Shown here piece by piece: positions 13,201-25,000 of a stretch of DNA of 64,000 nucleotides (positions are counted from its first letter, which is position 1; each line of letters starts with the position of its first letter). Both the position numbers and the translations under genes were made by a program. Where the stretch lies: positions 1 through 64,000 of the forward strand of contig MEHQ01003668.1 of the NCBI GenBank assembly GCA_008828725.1, in the 5' to 3' direction. The notes under the pieces were generated by a model, which did no database searches, had not been told where the DNA came from, and was given only the letters and a program-made list of their open reading frames with translations. The DNA is from Saccharina japonica. Lineage: Eukaryota; Sar; Phaeophyceae; Laminariales; Laminariaceae.

Positions 13201-16200
13201 CCCCCCCGGAATAAATGGTAATAAGTGCACAGATCCCGGGGCGTATTTCGGAGCGTACCAAAATTATAAAAAAAAAGTACGGTTGACATGCAGATCCCAC
13301 CCGATGGGTAAACTTGATTTATAATCACACCCTGGACAATTCCTATTTCAATAGTCTATTGTGTCTATAATTATTTTTTGGTGTATTCTATTAATTGGAA
13401 TTGCCCAACCAAACGAGTTTGATTGAAGTATATTCATTTGAATTGTCCGGGTAATTAATTTTGGATGCTGCCTCCAAATTAGAATTGTCCACACACTTGA
13501 TTTTGGGTGCTGTCAATTAATTGGAATTACCTGCACAATTATTTGGACCATTCCTATTACAATAGTCTAATGTGGCTACAACTGATTTCGGACGCTGTCT
13601 ATTAATTGGCTTTGCCCAACCAAATGATTTCGATTGAAGGATACTAATTGAAATTGTCCGGGCAACTGATTTTGGGCGCTGCCTACTAATTGGAAATGTG
13701 CCTACAATTGATTTCGGGTGCTGGCTATTAATGGAATTGCCGAGACACTTGATTTCAAATGCTATCTATTAAATGCAATTGTCCAACTACATTATTTTGA
13801 GTGATTTCTATTAATTGGAATTGCCCAGTCAAATTATTTCGAGTGAGATCTATCAGTCGGATTTGTATAGCCAATTTGTTTCGAGTGTTTTCTACCAATT
13901 AAAACTGTCCAACCAAATGATTTCAAGTACGGTCTATTAATTGTAATTGTTGAGGTCAGAAAAAAAAGATCGAACACTAACAATGTGAAGCTCAGGACAA
14001 AACCTATTGACCCAATCAACGATTTAATTCGGAAAGTCAGCACAGAAACCTATTGACCAAACCACTCCTATTGATAGGCAAGACCTGAAACTAATTGTTG
14101 AAACAATTTCTATTGGAAGGTCAGGGCAGAAACCTATTGATCCGACCATTCCTATTAATAGAAAGGAACAGAAAGGCATTATTGAAATAATTCCAATTGG
14201 AAGGTGAGAGCAGAAACGGTGTGATTGAACCATTCCAATTGTGAGACAAGACCAGAAAAGAATTGCTGAAACAATGTCTATTGGAAGGCCAGGACACAAA
14301 CCTATTGGCCGAACCATTCCTATTAATAGATGCACTACGAAAGCAGTATCTCGACCAATTCCCTCTAAATGGACTTCCGGAAGATCTACTGTAAAAGCAA
14401 TAGTCCATTGTGGGTAGGTCCCATATCCTATTGAAAACGTAATAGAGTATTGGAGTCTCCGGGGCGAAAAAGTTGCAGGAGACAATTCCAGTTAATTACC
14501 AGAGCTCTAAAACAATTGCCTAAGCAATTCCAATTACTTTAGTAGGCGGACTACAATATGTTGCTGTCTTTTGCAATTCCAATTGCAGCAATATGGTAAG
14601 AATCAATTGCCCGCCTCATTTCATTTAATAGACTTTTCGGTGGGTCTATTGTAGGCGCAATAGTCTATTGCGGTGCCTATTGTCCAAGGCTTAAGCAGAA
14701 AGGGAATGTAAAAACATTTTCCGAGGCATTAATCGGCCGCCAAACATTTTGTCCGAGATATTAAATTTAATGGGCATCCTCCGAAATATGTTGTCTGGTC
14801 GATTCCAATCGATAGACTGCTTCATTAATCAGTTGGTCCGGCAATTCCAATCGCTAGACAGCCTCACGAATGGTTTGCCTTTGCAACTTTAAGAAATAGC
14901 TTCCTCATGCATACATTGATGTGTCAAATTCCAATTGCAGCGTCCGGAATCAATTGACCGGTAACATAATATTGTCTATTAAATGGAAATGCCTGATCGT
15001 CTGGACAATTTGTTTCGAAGCCTGCCAAATAAATGAAATTGCCAGGACAATTATTTAGAAAAATTCATTTTAAATGGAATTGCCCGCGCAATTAATTTAG
15101 AAGGATGTCAATTAAATGGAATTGCCAGCACAATTGGTTGAGAAGGATCTATTAAATGGAATTGCCAGGACAATTGATTTAGAAGGATGCCAGTTAAATG
15201 GAATTGCCAGCACAATTTATTTGGGAGGATGTCAATTAAATAAAATTTCCAGCACAATTTATTTGGGAGGGTCAATTGAATGGAATTGCCAGCACAATTT
15301 ATTTAGAGGGGTGTCAATTAAATATAATTGCCAGCACAATTTATTTAGGAGAATATTAATTAAATGGAATTGCCAGCACCATTGGCACCGAAAATATTCT
15401 GCAATTGTCCATTAGCGTTACAATAGAATGGGATATTACATTTCAATAGACTATGGGTTCACCAATGGGATTTCATTGGTAACTGTTAATAGCGATTACT
15501 TCAACCATTGATGTAGATGGGTGTATATTAGCATAAATTTGGTGGACGATAGGGCCTGGTGGGTGTCTGTTAATAGAAACTGTCTGTGCCATAGAGCTCG
15601 ATGCGTTCCAATTAACTGGAATTGGTGACCACAATCGCCAGACAATTGTAATAGGAAACTATTAGTAAATAATTAGACCATTGTCTATTGTCCAGGGTGT
15701 GGATCTGTCGCTACAGTAGGAACTTGCGCAGCAGGATATGTAAATAGCTGTCGTCAACTCAAAAACAGGTGGTAGTTATCTCTTAAAACTCATCAGGTCT
15801 TATCTTTTACTTCCGACCATACTAACTCCAAGTAATTTTCTTCCTCGTGATGAAGCCGATTAACCTGGTCTTATCTCTACTATATAAGGCGTTACACCGG
15901 ATGGGCTTAGAATGGGGTACATCACCATAGATCGTGCAAACTTTTAAAGTCAGGGATATATTTAACCCTGGAAGGAACTAGATCATGAACTGAGGAACTG
16001 ATTGATCTGTCTTGTGTCTGAAATATACTGGTTTTAGTGCGGATTTACGCGCACTGCTAAAATACCATGGTACAGAGTACAGTGTCGTACATATCAGATG
16101 GTACGTATGGTACGTGCGTTCAATGTGCCTACTGCCGGTCGCCTCGGTGGTCTGACAGGTAACCACGAAGCCTGTTAGATTGGAGGTCGCGGGTTCGAAT

Positions 16201-19200
16201 CTCCGTATGAAGATTTCTATCCTTAAATAACACCAATTGTCGAGAGCGCATATTGTAGCGTGGGTAAGCACAATTCGACGAGAGGTGACGAGGGAAGAAA
16301 GTGCTGAAACCTTCTCGCGATAAAAATGCAAGGCAAACACCGTAGTGGGGGAGGAGGGAACGGGGCCTACGTTGTGACCCCGGATCTGAGTTACGACTAA
16401 AATAGGAAGGAGAGAGAAAGGAAGGGCGAAGATAAAAAATGGGATGGGAAAAATAAAATAAAATAAATCCTGCTGCGTATTATAGTAGTACTCGAAATAT
16501 TTCGGATTCTGAACGTACTGCGGATACTGCCTGAACTCCGAGTATTTTCGGAGTTCAATACTGCGGGTACATCACTGCAGATGGTGCAAACTTTGTAAAT
16601 CAGGGATATTATCTGCCCTAGAAGATCTAGAGCACGAGCTGAGGAACTGATTGATCTGTCCTGTGTCTGCAATACACTGGTTTTTGATGACGCACCTAGA
16701 TGGTGGGTCAATAGATCCGTTGTGTGCTTCGGAGCTTACGATTTTGTTTTTAAAACGGTGTCATATACACGTACAGACCCGGTCGCCCGGGTGGTCTAGC
16801 AGTTAACCACGAATAATGCTTTCAAGTAGGGTTGAAATCAGGGGTTCGAGTCTCCGCATGGAGATTGTTTATTCCAAATGACACCAACGAACTGCTGTTC
16901 GAGATCGCCTATTTATAGCGTGGGTAGGCACAATTTTAGGAGAGTCGACGTAGGGAAGAAAGTGCTGAAATCTTCTCGCGATAAACAATGCAAGGCACGA
17001 GAGGAAGACGCTATTCATGTTGATCCCCGGCTGAGTGACGACTGATTGGTCGGGTGGGCTAATGTAGTAATAGGACCTACGGTACACACTAAAACGACTA
17101 TGCATTCAACTCTGTTTTTACTAACAATATTTGGTCATATTTACTACCACTCTGTACCTAAATACAAGCACATTTTGTACTTTAGTATTCAATCAAACGG
17201 TGCTTATTTTTCGGGACATTGTATTACGGTCCTCCGTAGTAAGAGGGAGAGAGGAAAAAAGGGCGAAGATAATAAATGGGACGGAAAAAAAGAGAGAGAG
17301 ACCACCTCCCCCCCCCCCCCGCGTAAACATGCTCTATATTTGTCGTGCAGTAGGGGAGGAGGGAGAGGAGCTTACTGTGTGACCCCGGATCTGAGTTACG
17401 ACTAGGGAGGGAGAAAGACGGAAGTGCGAAGGTAATAAATGGGATGGAAAAAATATATGTATATCAGGGATAGTATCTGCTCTGGAAGATCTACAGAAGA
17501 TCATGAGCTGAGGAGCTGAGGGACCTGTCCTATGTCTAAAATATACTGGTTTGATGACAACCCAAGATAGTGGATGGACATATCCGTCACGTACTTCGGA
17601 GCGTACGAAACAGATCCGTGACGTACTGAGGGGGGGGAGTGGGGCAGCAGAAAAGAAGGCACAAATTCCTGGCTTGGCTGGCCAAACCAGCGACTACCTT
17701 ACGTCTGCCCGTGCTCGTCACAGGACCTCGTGCTTGCTCGTGCCCGACGCGGAAATGCTGACCTGCGCGCGATGCCTTCTCCAAAGGACTGCGTGCAGGG
17801 CCCTCCATCCCAAAAAACAAACTTGCTTTATCCCAGTTCCCGATACAGACATGCCTCATTCTCTCTACCAATAAACCCTTCTTTGTCCGTGACTTCGTTT
17901 GAGAAGGCCGTTACTCCGTTTACGGACAAAACTACCCTTTGATGACACACCTGGATGGTGGATGGACAGACAGGTCCGTGACGTATATACTTCGGAGCGT
18001 ACGAAAAAATATTATAAAAACAAAGCGGTGTCCTATATATATAAGTACGCGCGATCGGAGTATTACACTCAGCTAGCAAAGATGAGCTTCGGCGAAATCC
18101 TCGAGCTCACAGCTGTTGTTTTTTTTAATTTTTTTAAATATATATCATACGTGCAGGCTCCACGCGGTAAACATTTACCTATGAAGATCGTGCTGAACTA
18201 TTTATCAGGGACCCTATCTTCCCCGAAATATCTAGATCGTTAAGTGAGGAACTGATTGATCTGTGCGGCACCTTAACCCCTTGATAACTGGTCCCACGTA
18301 TTTGGGGACAAACCACTTGGAATTAGTGTGGGATTTTGTTTTTCAGGTCTGAATGGGTGAAACCGTTCTGTGTAATGTTTCGCTTATAAACGATCTGGGT
18401 GGACAGATTCGTGGGGGACTTTGGAACGTACGAAAATGTTAATAAAGCAGACGGTGTCATACAGACACCACCCGGTAAGCATATGTGCTGGTGTGGTTTA
18501 CGGTCCTACGAGAGGGCGGGACTACCCGCCGCGTGCGCCTGCCAGGCTGCTGTATAGATGTACGCAAGTACTGCTGTGGTATATACTGGCGCATCCGACC
18601 ATATTAGGCCGCCAAGGTATTTCCCTTGATGAGGCAGGATATACTGTAGGTAGACCTACTTACAGATCGTGCCGAAAATGCAAGTCGAGAGATCTAAAAG
18701 TCGGGGGATCTACGTAAACTACCCCGGAAAATGTCTAGAACGCGACCTGAGGAACTGAGGAACTGATTTATCTATCCGGTGACTGAGAAGTATGATGGCA
18801 CAGATATTAAGGGGGCAACACAGCAATCATAAACAAATATAGTAAGAAGTAGGTAGCACACTTCACAGCAGCAGCTGGCATTGTTTGGTTTATCGTGCTT
18901 GTGGAAATACCAAGTGGATACCGCACGGAACGGTGCTGGCAGACTGGTAGAACACGCGAACAGACAGGGCTGTTGTTTACAAGTGGACAGCGGTCGCTCG
19001 CTGGACCAGATAATTCGTGATTTCTCCCGCCTACCCACCCTTTTTCTTTCGATGGTGAGGGGATGGAGACATTATGAGGATGTAGGTACTATTATTCTCG
19101 TATATCTGAGGGTATATGTACTAATTTCTTTTTTTTTTTTCAGTGGCATGCGAGGGTTTATACATGGTATATTTTTTTCTTGGAGGAGTCAATGGTGTGG

Positions 19201-21954
19201 ACCATTCGGTGTCTCAGTTGTCCGAGAATTCGCACAGTAGAACCCAGACAGTGAGGGAGGGGATGTGTTTATGAGAAAGACATGTGGGGATGAGGCAGAG
19301 TTGGATACTGCGGTAGACATGTCAGCCAGCTGCTCTCCCTCCCAAGCCACAGAAAATGATAATATACAACGCAATTCGAAAGATATATACAACAAACAAA
19401 TATGTTGTGTAAACACGGGGCAATACATGATTTTTTGGTCCATTGGGGGTTCAAATAACTATGCCCCCCCCCCCCCCCGTATTAGGGCCCATATTAACGA
19501 AGACAGCAAAAAAAAATAATTTGGAAAATAACATCCTATTTGGATGTGATTTTGCAAAACAAACTGGTTTGCGTCCTATGGGGATAGTGAATTGCTTGTT
19601 CAAATATTTCTAAATCGAAAAAAAGCAGCACGCCTCACAACGCCCGGTGAACAAATCCGACGAGAGTAAGACGAGAGCGAAGGCATGCGTCGGCGCGTGC
19701 GCGCCGACGCAAGCATACTCTTGCTTTTGACCGCCCAGGCTAGGAAGCTATCTCTCTCAGGGTCTCCTGGGTGGGCGTAGGGATCCCTGAAACGCCACGG
19801 GCGAGACAGGGACGGCGACGGTGCTATCAAAGTCTTGAGCGTATCCTGCTGTTTTTGCGTCGATCACTCGGTTTTTGGTCGGGTTGGCACATCGAGCTGG
19901 TTGAAAAGTTGGGATTGCGACCGCCATGATTGGTTTTGAGGCGCCACCGCCGGGGTACGACGTGTTATGGTCTGTAGGCGTGGGCGCGGCTGTTGTCCCG
20001 GTGGCCTCGCGTCGTGGTTCACGCGTTGTCGCCTCGGTCGTGGTCATCGATGCGATCAAGAAACCGCCAGGTTGTAGCGGAGGCGTTCGTGGACATGCCG
20101 GTCCAAGTCGGCCCAACTCCCAAATTTGATTTGAATTCTACCCAGGAAAAGGTCCTGGGACCTTGTTGTTTTTGTCGTCCAATTGAAAACGAATAGTCCC
20201 CAAAATCCTACTCTTTGGTGGTGGTGTGGGTTCTGACCAATGAAAAGCGAATTTGATTTTTTGTTTTCCAAATTGTTTTTTTTTTTGTATTCGTTAATAT
20301 GGGCCCTTAGCAATGTCTGCCTGGCCGGTGAAAACCCGACATGCTCCGTCCCGACATTGTAGGGATGCGAGGGTCTATGGTCATACGACTACGATCATGC
20401 ATGAAAATGACGTACACCCCCCGTATTTCATGGTGGATGGGCAGGTCCGTGGCGTATTTCGGAGCGTACGAGCTGATGAAGGACGTCTTTGCTCGCCCGG
20501 ATGGGACGGTGTCCAGCATGGGGATTCTGTCTGCGGGAGGGTTTGCAGGTGAGAAGAAGCCTTGTTGGTGGTGTTGGCGTTGGTATTAGTGATGGGGGTG
20601 CTGTTGGAGTTGGTAGTAGTGTTGGTGGTGTTGGTGTTGGTAGTGGTGTTGGTGTTGGTGGTGGTGGCCGTGGTGTTGGTGTTGGTGTTGGTGGTGTTGT
20701 CGCTGGTAGTGACTGGGTGATGGGACTGTGTCCAGTATTATAATTCTGTCTACAGGAGGATTTACAGGTGGGAAGGAAGCCTTGTTGGTGGTGTTGGCGT
20801 TGGTGATAGTGTTGGCGGTGCTGTTGGTGTTGGTGGTAGTGTTGGCGTTGGTGTTCGCGTTGGCGGGGGTGTTGGTGTTGGTGGTACTGGTGCTGTTGAT
20901 GGCAGTAATTGGGTGATGGGAGAGTGGCAAGCATGGGAATTCGGCCTCCGGGAGGGTTTGCAGGTGATAATGAAGCCTTGTTGGTGGTGTTGGTGTTGGC
21001 GTTGGTATTGGTGTTGGTGGTTGGGTGATGGGACGGCGTCAAGCATGGAAATTGTGTGTGCAAGCGAAACGGAAGCCTTGTTGGTGGTGTTGGTGTTTTT
21101 ATTATTTGTGTTGGTGTTGGTGATGGTGGCGGTTGGGTGAGTGGGTGGGTGGATGGGTATGCAGTATTGGTGGCGATGGTGGTGGTGGTATTGGTATTGG
21201 TATTGGTTTTGTTATTGTTGTGGTAGATAGTCGACGAGGGAAGAAAGGCGATGAAAATGCAAGGCAAGAACCGTAGTGGGGGAGGAGGAAGAAGAGCCCA
21301 CTTTGTGACCCCGGATCTGAGTTACGCCTATTATGAGGAAGAAAGAAAAAAAGGGCAAATATAATAAATGGGAGGGAATCAAAAATAATAGCTGGTGTTG
21401 TTGATTTTGTTGTTGGTTCTGATGGCATTGGCGGTGGGGGCGTTCCTGAGTGGTGGTGGTGATAGTTGTTTGGTTGTTAGGTGGTGTGATTGGTGTTGTT
21501 TGTGTCGGCGTTGGTGTTGGTGTTGTTCTCGTTGTGGTTGCTGGTGGCGGTTGTGGTGTTGTTCTGTTGTTGTTGGTGATGTTGTTGCGAGCGGTGGTTG
21601 GAATGATTTTGATGTTGATGATGTTGGAGGTGGTAGGTGGTGGTGGTGGTTGGTGGTGGTGGTGGTAGGTGGTGGTGGTGGTAGGTGGTGGTGGTGGTGG
21701 TGGTGTCGGCGGGACCGGTCGCGGGCGAGAAGGTAGGCTTGTTGTTGTTGATGATGGTGTTGGTGTCGGTGATGGTAGTATTAGGAAGGGCGCTTTTCTT
21801 AGTTGGTTGGTACCAGGTATGTTGGTTGGTGATGTTGGTGTTGGTGGTGATGGTGTTGGTGCTGGTGGTGGTGTTGATGAAATTTCGTGGTGTTGGTGTT
21901 GGTGGTGTTGGTGCTGGTGTTGATGAAATTTGGTGGTGTTGGTGATGGTGTTAA

Positions 21955-22030
<76 letters not shown>

Positions 22031-25000
22031 GGTACTGTTGCTTTTGTTTTGTTTTAGTTGTTTGTGTTGTTTCTGTTGCTGCTGGTGTTTTGCATGGTGC
22101 TGGTGCTGCTCCACTGTCGCCGTCGTCGTCCTCGTGTCGTTGTTGCTTTCGTTTTCACCTATATTTATGTTCCCTCCGCTGTTTTTTTGTTTTTTTTTTC
22201 ATTCCGCAAACTAAAACTGCAGCACTTTGACTTATTACAAGCGACGGCTAACCTTTTTCTTCATGCGGAGCTCGGACGATGATACCGTGAAGGTTGTGAG
22301 CAAGCCTCTCGGTGGTCGAGTTGCAGCGTCAAAGGCGGCGGCAGGCTTCGTGACCTGCAGACAGTCGAACTGTGTTCTTTACTAAAGACACGGCTGGGGT
22401 TAGCTGTACACTGCAAGTTGTATCTATCATAAATCATACATGTATCTACAGTATACTGCACATCAGTAGTGCCAAAAAATGGCAACATACCCCATTAGAT
22501 GTCGCCGAGGCATAATCGGTGTGGGCCCGCCCGGTAGTGTGGGCTACCACGGAGGATGGTTATTATTATAGGAATCGAGAAATACCATTTTTGATTGTGT
22601 TTTCAATGTGTTGTTTACTTGATTTTATTTAGTATACCCCCCCCCCCCCTGCAGCTCACCCTCCATACGACCCGCCCAATACCTCACGGCGCTTAGCGCT
22701 TGGTGCAAGCAATGTCTGCCTGGTTGACGAAAATCTAACGCGCTCCGTCCCGGCATTGTAGGGATGCGAGGGTCTATGGTCATACGACTACGGCCATGCA
22801 CGACATGAGTACCCCCCCCCTGGTTGGTACTGCGACTACGGCCATGCATAAAAATGAAGTACACCCTCCCCTGGTTGGTAAAAACCCAACGTCCTCCGTC
22901 CCGGCATTGTAGGGATGCGAGGGTCTATGGTCTTACAACTACGGCCGTGCACAACATGAGTACCCCCCTCCCCCCTCCTGTCTGGGCTCTCGAGAAGAGA
23001 GGAGCATGGCGTTCGAAAACATATATTGAAACTTGCTCCCCTGCGTGCACCCCCTCCGTGCCCAAACGCCTGCTGGTTTGGGGTTTCCTATCGTACAGGG
23101 ATTGCGATGTGGACGGTGGCTATCCCCCCCGACGTTATCAAGTCGCGCTGGCAGACGGCACCGGAGGGCACCTACACGGGGATAGTGGACGTTGCACGGT
23201 GAGTGTCGCGGTTCTGATTGGCCGAGCGCATTTGGCTGCACCTAACTAGGACCGGGGACCTTAGGGTAAATACCACCTACGGTACACACAATAACCTGCA
23301 TCTTTAATTATTTTTACTAACAAAACTTGGTCCTATTCACTATGGTTCCCCGATAATAGTTCGGGGGGGGGCGCATATTTTCCTTTGTTGCCTACCACTA
23401 CGGTAGGTCGCGATCTGATTGGCCGAGCGACTTGACTGCCTGCTGTTACGGGGGGCCACAGTAAACACTAGTAAATAGGTCCGAATTTTGTTAGTAAAAA
23501 TGGGGAAATATATAGGCATTTGAATGTACCGTAGGTCCTATTTACTATGGCCCCTCGTAACAGTTTCGAACCCACGATTAGGGGGTACGATAACGTTTTG
23601 GCAAAAACAAATATTTCCGACCGACCAGAGGCTCTTTAACCCACCCTTCCAGAACTGCAAAATGTATCCCCACAATAATTCCCAAGAATTTTGTCCCCAA
23701 CATCGTGGGACCGGTTCTTAAGGGTTATAACCCACTTTCGTCAGAAATGCCATTAGTATTTTCCAAATATTATTCGCGACATATGTATCCTAGGCTTTTT
23801 AGAATACACTGAGAAGCGCGTCGTCAGCTGTGAATTCTCCCGACCGGTGCATATTCAGCTTTGCTACGTAGCTACGTGGTATAGTTCCATTTTATTGTTT
23901 TGTATTGTCCTCGCGATTGACTATATATATACTGGCCGGTCACTCCCCTGGGTGCTACCAGGGTCGACGAAATTATGTTTTACTTATAGGTACGATTTTG
24001 GGATTTGGTGATTGTTTATCGGGTCGCATGTTTAGCCTTTTCTCTACAACATCGGTTTCTGGGTGAAGCATGACATGGAAGCTCCTCAAGTGTGGGCCAC
24101 CATAAAAAGTTGGTGCTATAACACGTCGTACTGCTGTGCCCCTATACTGTGTACCCCTAAAAACGTTTTTTTTTGTATGTCCACGTAAGTTTTTGCACAC
24201 GACATTTGGAATGTACAGTAGTAGCGCCGGTCCCTCTATAGTGCCGGTATGCGCCTGCCAGCAACACCGGCACTATAACGGCAACCGGCACTACTCCGCA
24301 CCGCTGACTGCTGCACTGGTCAATCTCATCTGTGCCAAGTGATTCCACGGGCACAATTCGACGAGAGTCGACGAGGGAAGAACGTGCTGAAATGTTCTCG
24401 CGATAAAAAAAGTGCAAGGCACGTACCGTAGAGGGGAGGGGGAAGAAGAGCCTACTCGTAGTGACCCTGGATCTGAGATACGACCAAAGAGGGAGATATA
24501 ACAGAAGCGCGAAAATACTAAATGGGATGAATACAAAATATATAAACAAAATAAGAAACTGGCACTGTAGCGGGCAGCTAGCACTACTCAACTGGCACTA
24601 TCGTATGATCTGTATGATCTAGCTCCTGTTTTCGGGTAGGAGCCGTATTATCTAAATGATCTACGTACGTACAGCAGTAGCACATGTTTCCTGGGTTGGC
24701 TCTGGGCTATGCAGATAGATAGATCCTGCACAACCTCTCACACCGGCAGGTGATGAACTACATGATCTAGATCATGCTCGATCTGTAGATAATCTAGATC
24801 ATGATCTGTCTGTAGATGACCTAGATCATGATATACCCGTAGATGATCTAGGTCATGACATATCTGTAGATTATCTAGATCATGATATAGATATAGATAA
24901 AATGAGCATTGACCACTCAGGTGATCTTGGACCTGTTCGGCTCTGACTTCGCTTTAGACCGGACTCGCACTCGGGACCCGTTTTGAAGGCCTCGCGTTGG

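Noticed and set aside
20428..22114. Two long minus-strand frames (279 and 300 codons), Pro/Thr/Asn-rich
   Set aside because: Both are translations of the GGT/GTT minisatellite opposite carrier exon 3 and its intron.
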